A stretch of DNA of 15,443 nt. It comes from Actinomycetales bacterium UBA1383. Lineage in GTDB: Bacteria; Actinomycetota; Actinomycetes; Actinomycetales; Actinomycetaceae. Below are positions 8,098 to 13,972 of this stretch, piece after piece (within the stretch, counting starts at the first letter, position 1; every line of letters starts with the position of its first letter). Both the position numbers and the translations under genes were made by a program. A model generated the notes under the pieces. The model was given only the letters and a program-made list of their open reading frames with translations. It was not told the DNA's origin and searched no databases. The stretch spans positions 1 through 15,443 of the forward strand of contig DBQX01000053.1 in NCBI GenBank assembly GCA_002305415.1, written 5' to 3'.

Positions 8098-9120
8098 TCA
8101 CTCCGCCCCCACCCCGAGTTCCGCGGTGGCTTCTGCCTCCGCCGCCACCCCGAGTTCCGCGCGCATCTCCTCGACCATCGTGGCGATCGCGCCGTACCCC
8201 ACCACCGGGCCGCCGGCCAGCAGCCCGTCCATGCCGAGCGCCACCGCCGTCGGGTAGCCCTTCACCCCGAAGGCGCGGCTGGCCTCGAGCTCCTTCTCGT
8301 ACAGCGCGAACGGCTCCAGCTCGGGGAACACCTCCCTGGCCTGCTCACGCGTGGAGAAGAACACCGGGTGCACCCCGAGCATCCCGAACTCCTCCACCCA
8401 CCCGGGCAGGTCCTTCGCCACCGGCACGCACGCCCCGCAGCCGGTGCTCAGGAACACCAGCAGGCGGGCCTTCTGCTGCGCCAGCTCGCGCACCGTGGAG
8501 CGGGCACCGTCCGCCGACTCCACCCAGGCGAACGGGATCGGGTAGCGGACGTAGTCGAGCTCCTCCTCATCCTCCGCGGCGGGAGCGGGGGAGGTCTCGG
8601 GGGTGGGCGAAGGCGTCGTCACGATCGTCCACGTCAGACCCCCGACGACGGCGGCCGCCAGCACCGCGAGCACCGCGCCGGGCGTCTCGCCCACGATCCC
8701 GGGGGCCGACCAGCCCGCCAGCGCCCCGGCGAGCACCACCAGCGAGATCCCCACGAGGGTGAGGTTCCGCGCCACGGACCGCCAGGTGAGGCGGGCGTCG
8801 AAGAGCTCGCCGAAGCAGTTGCACCTCTCGGCGCTGCCGGTGCGCACCGCGCGGGTGATCAGCACGGCGTAGAGGCCCATGAGGGCGGTGGCGCCCGCCG
8901 CGACGAGCGCGAGCAGCCAGCCGGAGGTGACCAGCAGGCCCAGTCCCAGCGCGATCTCCGCCCAGGGGTGCAGCCGGAGGAACACGGGGTGGCGGAGCGC
9001 GGCCGGGACCCCGAGGGCGGCGAGTTCCTCCTGGGTGTCGGTGGAGCGGATCTTCGCGATGCCGCTGACCAGCAGCACCACGGCGAGCGCGGCGAGCAGG
9101 ATGAGGAACGCGGTGGTCAC
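8098..9120 (-). CDS. MauE/DoxX-type membrane protein fused to a thioredoxin-like domain
   Basis: Read from a GTG at 9120 with AAGGGAG seven bases upstream, this gives 340 residues. The open frame extends further upstream, but that part is Arg/Pro/Ser-rich and overlaps the phosphatase gene. The first ~150 residues form about four membrane helices with a C-x-C-F-G-E motif (C100, C102), matching the MauE/DoxX redox-associated membrane family. After an acidic, Pro-rich linker comes a thioredoxin-like fold with CGAC (C228, C231) and a likely cis-Pro in GYPTAV. Cys pairs in both parts suggest a relay that passes electrons across the membrane for disulfide exchange on an exported substrate; the direction is unknown. 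The C-terminal tail repeats AELGV, encoded by a 17-bp direct repeat 36 bases apart. It is the last gene of an apparent operon with the phosphatase and the polyprenyl transferase. Confidence 0.82.
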   Translation of the reverse strand: MTTAFLILLAALAVVLLVSGIAKIRSTDTQEELAALGVPAALRHPVFLRLHPWAEIALGLGLLVTSGWLLALVAAGATALMGLYAVLITRAVRTGSAERCNCFGELFDARLTWRSVARNLTLVGISLVVLAGALAGWSAPGIVGETPGAVLAVLAAAVVGGLTWTIVTTPSPTPETSPAPAAEDEEELDYVRYPIPFAWVESADGARSTVRELAQQKARLLVFLSTGCGACVPVAKDLPGWVEEFGMLGVHPVFFSTREQAREVFPELEPFALYEKELEASRAFGVKGYPTAVALGMDGLLAGGPVVGYGAIATMVEEMRAELGVAAEAEATAELGVGAE

Positions 9121-9178
9121 GCGTGGCTCCCTTCGGTGGGCGGGGTACGGCGGCCGGGCAGCGCGGCGGCGGGCGTGG

Positions 9179-9742
9179 TCATCCCGGCGTCCGCCCGGGA
9201 TCGGCGCCCATGACAGCGCGGAGCGCCCGCTCGATCCGGGCCGCCGCCTCCTGCGCGGCGGCGGGGCCCCTGCGGTAGGGGTCGCGGATGCCGTCGGAGG
9301 CCTGGACGGCGCCGCGGTGGGCGAGGAGGGCGCGGAGGGGATCGGCGTCGTCGTCGAGGTCAACGGCGGCGCGGGCGGCCTGGCCGAGGACGAGGGTGCG
9401 ACGCACGAGCCCGGGCCACTCGTCGAGGACCCATTCGCGGTGGGCCGGCTCGAGGGCCAGGATCAGGTCCGCGTCCCGGGCGAGCCGTGCGGTGAGCTGC
9501 CGTGCCGTGAAGCCCGAGGGATCCCCGCCGCGGGCCGCCAGCTCAGCGGCCATTGCCGCATCCATCGGCTCGCCGACCAGCGCGCCGATCCCCGCGGAGG
9601 AGAACCGCCACCCGTGCGCGGGTTGCCCGGCGGGCAGCCCGGCCGCGATGTGGCTCGCGAGGCGCTCCGCGAACGGCGAGCGGCAGATGTTGCCGGTGCA
9701 GACGAACAGGACGTGCGCGATGGCAGGGGACATCGGACTCAT
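9179..9742 (-). CDS. Low-molecular-weight protein tyrosine phosphatase (copy 1)
   Basis: A 187-residue phosphatase of the LMW-PTP/arsenate reductase fold. The P-loop C-x5-R-S appears as CTGNICRS (nucleophile C15, R21), and the general-acid DP motif as DPYRRG near the C-terminus. Length is normal for the family. The protein is cytosolic. In polysaccharide loci these enzymes (Wzb/CpsB-like) usually dephosphorylate a tyrosine autokinase that controls chain length and export; no such kinase is in the window. It starts 37 bases after the stop of the polyprenyl glycosylphosphotransferase and ends 58 bases before the MauE-thioredoxin gene, so the three look co-transcribed. A second ATG at 9733 would give a more usual N-terminus. 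Neither start has a good Shine-Dalgarno, so the exact start is uncertain. Confidence 0.9.
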   Translation of the reverse strand: MSPMSPAIAHVLFVCTGNICRSPFAERLASHIAAGLPAGQPAHGWRFSSAGIGALVGEPMDAAMAAELAARGGDPSGFTARQLTARLARDADLILALEPAHREWVLDEWPGLVRRTLVLGQAARAAVDLDDDADPLRALLAHRGAVQASDGIRDPYRRGPAAAQEAAARIERALRAVMGADPGRTPG

Positions 9743-9779
9743 GCTACCCGGGACGTGGGACGGCCCTGATCCGCCGGGA

Positions 9780-11270
9780 TCAGTACGCCCCCTCCGAACT
9801 CAGGACAGCCCGGACGGTGCGCAGCAGGATCGACAGGTCCTGCATCATCGACCAGTTCTCCACGTAGTAGAGGTCCAGGCGGGCGGCGTCCTCGCGGCTC
9901 AGGTTCGAGCGGCCCGAGACCTGCCACAGCCCGGACAGCCCGGGACGGACGCGCAGGCGACGCTTCTCCTCCTCGGTGAACCGCGCCACCTCGTGGGGCA
10001 GCGCCGGCCGCGGCCCCACCAGGCTCATGTGCCCGCACAGCACGTTCCACAGCTGCGGCAGCTCGTCGATGGAGTACCGGCGCAGGAACCGGCCCACCCG
10101 GGTGATGCGTGGGTCGTCCGCGAGCTTGAACAGCACGTCGTCGGGGCCGTTGTGCGCGCGGCGCAACTCGTCCTCCAGCGCCTCGGCGTTCGGCACCATG
10201 GTGCGGATCTTCAGGCAGTCGAAGAGCCGTCCGTTGCGACCCACCCGCGGTTGGCGGAAGGTGACGGGTCCGCCGTCGCCCAGCTTGACGGCCAGGGACA
10301 CCACCGCCATGAGGGGGGCGGTGACGAGCAGGAGGAGGGCCGAGCCGACGACGTCGAACGCGCGCTTCGGGAGGTGGGCGGCACGGGGCGCGTAGGGGGC
10401 GGCCACGTGGACGAGGGGAAGCCCGCCGATCGGCTGCATGCTGAGGCGGGCGTCCGCCACGTCCGTGATGGACGGCACCACGAAGGTCCCCACGCGCCGG
10501 CCCTCGAGCTCCCAGATGCGCGCGCGGACCTCGCCGGGGCTGGCGGGATACCCGCCCACGAAGATCACCGCGCTCGGCGAGGTGCGGTCGACGGCGTCGA
10601 TGAGGTCGCCGGTGGTGCCGAGCACCGGGACACCGCGGGGAGTGTCCTCGATGCCGTACTCGGGCGGGACGGCGGCGCCCAGCACCCGGAAGCCGAGCCA
10701 GCGCTCGCGGCCGAGGACGGTGGCGATCGCGTCGACGTGTCCGGGCGCGCCCACGAGGATGACGCTGTGGGTGAGGCGGTCCCGCATGCGGAGGGAGTGG
10801 ATGACCCGGCGGATGGCGAACCGCTCGACGAGGAGGAACGCGGTGCCGAGGGCGAACGCGAGCACGAAGAAGCCGCGGGAGAGGGGGTACTGCGTCAGGA
10901 AGCTGGCGATGCCCACCATGCCCGCGGTGGACGTGGAGGCGACGAGCACCCGCTGGTACTCGCGCGTGCCCGCGCCCATGGACCGCTCCGAGTAGCTGCG
11001 GAAGGCCCACAGCACCGCCACCCACAGCGCGACGAGGGCGGGGGCGATCCGGTCGACGTTGCTCTCGACGTCGAGCGCTTCGGGGAAGAAGGTGAGGGAC
11101 TGGCGCAGGAGGAGGGCGAGGCCGATCGAGGCGGCGATGACGACGGCGTCCGTGAGTGCGACGAGCGCGCGCAGCGTCCACTGGTAGCGCTCGAACCCGC
11201 TCCTGCGGGCCACGATCGAGTGGGAGATCGCCCTCCACCTCGCTTGCCGGAAACCGGTGTCATGGGCCAC
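9780..11270 (-). CDS. Exopolysaccharide polyprenyl glycosylphosphotransferase (initiating sugar transferase)
   Basis: The GTG at 11270, with GGGAGGA nine bases upstream, gives 496 residues. The open frame reaches 11480 but would then run into the divergent gene, so the shorter start is preferred. Layout: an N-terminal hydrophobic part with about four or five membrane helices, a Rossmann-like CoA-binding-type domain in the middle, and a C-terminal bacterial sugar transferase domain from K302 (KRAFDVV). Signature motifs of the latter are LKIRTM, the catalytic DELPQLWN (D402, E403), SLVGPRP and RPGLSGLWQVSGRS. Such proteins transfer a sugar-1-phosphate from a nucleotide sugar to undecaprenyl phosphate, the first committed step of a capsule or exopolysaccharide repeat unit. 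The sugar cannot be inferred. It is the first gene of the operon that continues into a phosphatase and a MauE-thioredoxin fusion. Confidence 0.94.
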   Translation of the reverse strand: MAHDTGFRQARWRAISHSIVARRSGFERYQWTLRALVALTDAVVIAASIGLALLLRQSLTFFPEALDVESNVDRIAPALVALWVAVLWAFRSYSERSMGAGTREYQRVLVASTSTAGMVGIASFLTQYPLSRGFFVLAFALGTAFLLVERFAIRRVIHSLRMRDRLTHSVILVGAPGHVDAIATVLGRERWLGFRVLGAAVPPEYGIEDTPRGVPVLGTTGDLIDAVDRTSPSAVIFVGGYPASPGEVRARIWELEGRRVGTFVVPSITDVADARLSMQPIGGLPLVHVAAPYAPRAAHLPKRAFDVVGSALLLLVTAPLMAVVSLAVKLGDGGPVTFRQPRVGRNGRLFDCLKIRTMVPNAEALEDELRRAHNGPDDVLFKLADDPRITRVGRFLRRYSIDELPQLWNVLCGHMSLVGPRPALPHEVARFTEEEKRRLRVRPGLSGLWQVSGRSNLSREDAARLDLYYVENWSMMQDLSILLRTVRAVLSSEGAY

Positions 11271-11279
11271 TACGGCCGC

Positions 11280-11286
11280 TCCTCCC
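11280..11286 (-). promoter_or_regulatory. Ribosome-binding site for the polyprenyl glycosylphosphotransferase
   Basis: On the minus strand GGGAGGA is followed nine bases later by GTG (11270-11268). This is the only good Shine-Dalgarno near the N-terminus and sets the chosen start. Confidence 0.6.
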
Positions 11287-11293
11287 AACAGAA

Positions 11294-11319
11294 TCTGGAT
11301 GGTTCGCTGGCGATCCAGA
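11294..11319 (-). promoter_or_regulatory. Inverted repeat in the leader of the sugar transferase operon
   Basis: TCTGGAT (11294-11300) and ATCCAGA (11313-11319) form a perfect 7-bp inverted repeat with a 12-base spacer. It sits just before the ribosome-binding site on the minus strand and downstream of a possible -10 (TACACT, 11343-11338). It could be an operator or a 5'-leader hairpin; the -35 is poor and the assignment is weak. Confidence 0.25.
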
Positions 11320-11412
11320 GTCCTGCCCCCTCCCGGGAGTGTACTGGCTGCGCGTTGAGGCGTGCCAGACCCGAAATGGTGGGACGGGACACGTGACGTC
11401 CGCCGCGGGTTC

Positions 11413-11440
11413 GGGACCCCAGGAGTGGGTCGGATACCAT
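11413..11440 (+). promoter_or_regulatory. Candidate promoter for a leaderless nucleotidyltransferase mRNA
   Basis: TACCAT (11435-11440, TAnnnT type) ends six bases before the GTG at 11447, placing a start of transcription at or next to the start codon. A partial -35 (GGGACC, 11413-11418) lies 16 bases upstream. The gene lacks a Shine-Dalgarno at proper spacing (AGGAG is 21 bases away), which fits leaderless translation, a common mode in actinobacteria. Confidence 0.35.
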
Positions 11441-11446
11441 GCCGGG

Positions 11447-12727
11447 GTGGCCATTCCCCCCGACGTGATGGCGCGTGCACGGCTGCTGCTGGCGCACGCG
11501 GCCGTGCAGCGGGTGGCTGACGCGCGCGGCCTCGACATGCTGCACATCAAGGGCCACGCGGTCGATCCGTCGCTGCGGTGGCCGGGCCGGGTGGGTACCG
11601 ACGTCGACGTGCTGGTGCGGCCCCGCCACGTCGACTCACTGCTCGCGGGGCTGCTGGAGTCGGGCTGGGCGTGGTACACGGACTTCGAGTCCGGGTCCGC
11701 CTTCGAGCATGCCGCGACCCTCGTCCACGAGACGTGGGGGTACGTGGACCTCCACCGCTACTTCCCCGGCATCGGGGCTCCCGCGCCCGCCGCGTTCGAC
11801 ACGCTCTGGAACGACCGGTCAGTGGCGAACCTGGCGGGCGTCGCCTGCCCTGTGCCGAACATCACAGCCCAGATCCTGGTGCTCGTGCTGCACGCCGCGC
11901 CGCTGGCCAACCGGATGCGGGGCGGCCGGGACATCCAGGCCGCCTTCGACGCCGCCGATCGCGCCCGGCAGGCCGCCGTCCTCGAACTCGTCGAGGAGTT
12001 GCGCGCCGAGGTGGCCTTCGCCGCCGCCGTCGGTGGGCTGGACCAGTACCGGGACCGCCCGGAGTACGCGTTCTGGAGGATCCAGGCCGAGGGGGGCACC
12101 CGGATCGAGGAGTGGCGCGCCCGGGTCGCCGCCGCCCCGAGCCTCCGGGCCAAGGCCCACCTGGTGCTCCGCGCCCCGCTCGTCAACACCGCGCACCTGG
12201 CACACGTCCTCGGCCGCCCCCCGACCCGCTGGGAGATCGTGAAGGAGTTCGGGGCCCGGCCCGTGCGGGGCGTGCGGGAGGAGTGGCGGGTGCGCCGTGC
12301 GCGGCGTCGGGCGCCCCTGACCGGGAGACACGGCGCGCGTCCCGTGGGCCGGGCGCTCCCCGATCCCGCGGGCCCGGGGGAACGGGCCGCCACCGCCGTC
12401 GCCCCGGCGGAGGACCCACAGACCGGAGCGGCGTCGCCCGCCACCGACACACCGGTCGGCGCCTTCGTCCGGCCCGACGACGTCGGCGCGCACGCGGAGG
12501 AGGTGGCCGTCTTCACGGCGCGGCTTCCCGGTGGGCCGCTCCACATCCTCGAGGGGGTGGCAGGGGTCATCTGGGAGGAGGCCGTCGCCGGGGATCGCGA
12601 GGGCCTCGTCCAGCGGGTGGCGGACCGCACAGGCGCGGAGGTGGAGGAGGTCCGCTCCGACGTCGAGGCGTTCCTGGAGGACCTTGTGGGGCATCGCCTG
12701 TTGCGCGAGTCGGTGGAATCTGGTTGA
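11447..12727 (+). CDS. NTP_transf_5 nucleotidyltransferase with C-terminal PqqD-like domain
   Basis: From GTG 11447 the product has 426 residues; ATG 11468 is the alternative start. The N-terminal ~280 residues match the uncharacterised nucleotidyltransferase family NTP_transf_5 of the pol-beta superfamily. K35 lies in HIKGHAV, followed by the metal-binding GTDVDVLVRP (D52, D54). A Pro/Ala/Arg-rich linker (about 285-335) leads to a C-terminal domain (about 340-422). Its pattern, VAVFTARLPGG, then ILEGVAGVIWE, then EVRSDVEAFLEDLVGHRLL, is that of PqqD proteins. PqqD-like folds act as recognition elements for leader peptides, and NTP_transf_5 proteins occur in some lasso-peptide and polysaccharide loci. 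The two fused suggest a nucleotidyl transfer guided by peptide or protein recognition; the substrate is unknown. It is divergent from the initiating sugar transferase and followed by tandem hairpins. No precursor peptide gene is evident nearby. Confidence 0.85.
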   Translation: MAIPPDVMARARLLLAHAAVQRVADARGLDMLHIKGHAVDPSLRWPGRVGTDVDVLVRPRHVDSLLAGLLESGWAWYTDFESGSAFEHAATLVHETWGYVDLHRYFPGIGAPAPAAFDTLWNDRSVANLAGVACPVPNITAQILVLVLHAAPLANRMRGGRDIQAAFDAADRARQAAVLELVEELRAEVAFAAAVGGLDQYRDRPEYAFWRIQAEGGTRIEEWRARVAAAPSLRAKAHLVLRAPLVNTAHLAHVLGRPPTRWEIVKEFGARPVRGVREEWRVRRARRRAPLTGRHGARPVGRALPDPAGPGERAATAVAPAEDPQTGAASPATDTPVGAFVRPDDVGAHAEEVAVFTARLPGGPLHILEGVAGVIWEEAVAGDREGLVQRVADRTGAEVEEVRSDVEAFLEDLVGHRLLRESVESG

Positions 12728-12787
12728 TCGGGCTGCCCGGGGGCCTGTCATCAGTGCGCCCGCCGGGCCGGGCGCGTTCGGACTCCC

Positions 12788-12813
12788 GGACGGGACCCGC
12801 AGGGTCCGCCGGA
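12788..12813 (+). terminator. Hairpin in first direct repeat, possible terminator of the nucleotidyltransferase gene
   Basis: GGACCC (12793-12798) pairs perfectly with GGGTCC (12802-12807) around GCA, with weaker outer pairing of flanking C/G-rich bases. It lies about 65 bases after the stop at 12727. Confidence 0.4.
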
Positions 12814-12877
12814 CCGGGCGCGTGGTCTGCATGATCGTCCCCCTGCTGCACCGCGCCGGCTCGGACACGTTCGGGCT

Positions 12878-12906
12878 CCCGGACGGGACCCGCAGGGTCC
12901 GCCGGG
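12878..12906 (+). terminator. Hairpin in second direct repeat
   Basis: An inner GGACCC/GGGTCC stem (12886-12891 and 12895-12900) is extended by an outer CCCGG/CCGGG stem (12878-12882 and 12902-12906) across a small internal loop. It is stronger than its first-copy counterpart and serves as a backup stop between converging operons. Confidence 0.4.
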
Positions 12907-12983
12907 CCGGGCGCGTATGGTCACCACGATCGACCCCCTGCTGCGCCACCGCCCCGCCTAAACAACCGATCAGCACCCCCGAT

Positions 12984-13021
12984 GGGACTTTGCACCCCTT
13001 CTGAGAGGGGTGCAAAGTCCC
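12984..13021. terminator. Bidirectional 15-bp-stem hairpin between converging operons
   Basis: GGGACTTTGCACCCC (12984-12998) pairs without mismatch with GGGGTGCAAAGTCCC (13007-13021) around an 8-base loop. Beyond three unpaired bases on each side the pairing resumes for seven more (CACCCCC at 12974-12980 with GGGGGTG at 13025-13031). It sits between a plus-strand gene ending at 12727 and a minus-strand gene ending at 13300, so it could stop transcription from both sides. Confidence 0.7.
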
Positions 13022-13265
13022 AGAGGGGGTGCACAACGGGCGTAGAGGGCCCCATCGGGGGTGCACAACGGGTGTGGAGGGCCCCAGAGGGGGTGCACAA
13101 CGGGTGTGGAGGGCCCCATCGGGGGTGCACAACGGGTGTGGACGGCCCCAGAGGGGGTGCACAACGGGTGTGGAGGGCCCCAGAGGGGGTGCACAACACG
13201 TGTGGAGGGCCCCAGAGGGGGTGCACAACACGTGTGGAGGGTTCCACAAGGGCTGCGCAACAGGC
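13022..13265. repeat. Eight tandem 32-bp repeats, intergenic
   Basis: The marker GTGCACAAC begins at 13029, 13061, 13093, 13125, 13157, 13189 and 13221, and a degenerate CTGCGCAAC at 13253, an exact 32-base period. Each unit has GGGGG, GTGCACAAC, [CA][GC]GTGTGGAGGG-like sequence, then CCCCA plus two variable bases. The variable pair is TC, GA, TC, GA, GA, GA in order, and the edge units are the most diverged. There are no unique spacers. Because 32 is not a multiple of three, long stop-free frames arise on both strands by chance; none looks like a real protein. Together with the direct repeats and terminator it accounts for most of the noncoding gap 12728-13299. Confidence 0.92.
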
Positions 13266-13299
13266 ACAGAACATCCGCCGCCGCCAAAAACCCGCGTCC

Positions 13300-13971
13300 T
13301 CAGAGCGCCCGACGGCCCCGCCTTACCCGCACGGTCCGCACGATCGTCTCGACCGCCTCCACGATCTCTACGAAGACACGCTGCTTCATGAAGTCACCCT
13401 GGCCGTGGGGATCCGCGATGTCGTCATCCGCAGGCGCTGCGGGGGTGCGGCGCCGGGCCGCGAGGTCCGCGAGCAGCGCCAGACGCCGCACGGTCTCGTC
13501 CGCGGCCGTGGCCGAAGCCCCACCACCGGGTCCACCGGCCGCGAGGTCCTGGTCCGTCGCCTGCGTGGCCGAAGCCCCACCACCGGGTCCACCGGCCGCG
13601 AGGTCCTGGTCCGTCGCCTGCGCGGCCGCACGGGCGAACTCCTTCAGCGTGAAGCTCCGCCGCAGGGCGCCCGGCCAGAGGGAGACGGCCTGCCCGCGGT
13701 GGGCGCGGGTCATGCCGAGGATGAGGTCGGCGTCGCGCACGTCGGCGGCGGTGAGGAAGCGGGCCCGGAAGCCGGACGGGTCGATGCCCTCCCCGCGCAG
13801 GAACTCCGCGAGGGTGCCACCCATCGGCTCACCGAGGGCCGGGGCGGTGCCGGCGCTCACCACCGAGATGGGCTCGCCCCGGAAGGCGTGGGCGAGGAGG
13901 TGCTGCGCCGTGGGGGAGCGGTGGATGTTGCCGGTGCAGATCACGAGGATGCCGTAGGGCTTCGCGTCCAT
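13300..13971 (-). CDS. Low-molecular-weight protein tyrosine phosphatase (copy 2) with duplicated Gly/Ala-rich insert
   Basis: A 223-residue LMW-PTP-fold protein. The P-loop is CTGNIHRS (C12, R18), and the DP general-acid motif is at D187-P188 (DDDIADPHGQG). It is longer than the usual 150-190 residues because a flexible Ala/Gly/Gln segment lies between the core and the acid loop. That segment holds two identical 19-residue copies (QATDQDLAAGG then PGGGASAT, residues about 117-154). The ATG at 13971 has GGAGGT six bases upstream, within the edge of a heptamer microsatellite. It follows the GT4 glycosyltransferase by 108 bases on the same strand, so it is probably the last gene of that operon and may control a polysaccharide tyrosine kinase outside the window. 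It is clearly diverged from copy 1. Phosphatase identity is firm; the target is inferred. Confidence 0.88.
   Translation of the reverse strand: MDAKPYGILVICTGNIHRSPTAQHLLAHAFRGEPISVVSAGTAPALGEPMGGTLAEFLRGEGIDPSGFRARFLTAADVRDADLILGMTRAHRGQAVSLWPGALRRSFTLKEFARAAAQATDQDLAAGGPGGGASATQATDQDLAAGGPGGGASATAADETVRRLALLADLAARRRTPAAPADDDIADPHGQGDFMKQRVFVEIVEAVETIVRTVRVRRGRRAL
13508..13621 (-). repeat. Perfect 57-bp tandem duplication inside phosphatase copy 2
   Basis: Bases 13508-13564 and 13565-13621 are identical at all 57 positions. The length is a multiple of three, so the reading frame is kept and 19 residues are doubled. Complete identity, including third codon positions, points to a very recent duplication. 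Confidence 0.95.
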
Positions 13972-13972
13972 C

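Larger units (their letters stand above)
12776..12952 (+). repeat. Two ~80-bp direct repeats, each with a hairpin
   Basis: Copies at 12776-12854 and 12869-12952 share GTTCGG[AG]CTCCCGGACG, then GGACCC-GCA-GGGTCC, then CCGG[AG]CCGGGCGCG, and diverge slightly after that before rejoining at CCCCCTGCTGC. A partial third match (CCGCCGGGCCGGGCGCG) precedes the first copy at about 12759-12775. The unit appears in no coding frame that makes sense. It lies immediately after the nucleotidyltransferase stop codon at 12727. Confidence 0.75.

Noticed and set aside
9121..9363. N-terminal extension of the MauE-thioredoxin gene
   Set aside because: The extension overlaps the phosphatase gene and is low-complexity Ser/Pro/Arg sequence. 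The GTG at 9120 has a good ribosome-binding site and begins the first membrane helix.
11271..11480. N-terminal extension of the polyprenyl glycosylphosphotransferase
   Set aside because: It would overlap the divergent gene, and its sequence is Arg/Pro/Gly-rich without similarity to the family. GTG 11270 has a strong ribosome-binding site.
13022..13265. CRISPR array
   Set aside because: The 32-bp units follow each other directly with no unique spacers, and no cas genes are present.
11447..13299. A lasso peptide or other RiPP cluster
   Set aside because: A PqqD-like domain and an NTP_transf_5 domain are present, but no precursor peptide, cyclase or leader peptidase could be found in the window.
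12970..13391. Repeat proteins on either strand across the 32-bp array
   Set aside because: The unit contains no stop in several frames and its length shifts frame each time, so long open frames are expected by chance. None has a start with a ribosome-binding site, and the region is a terminator-rich gap between convergent genes.
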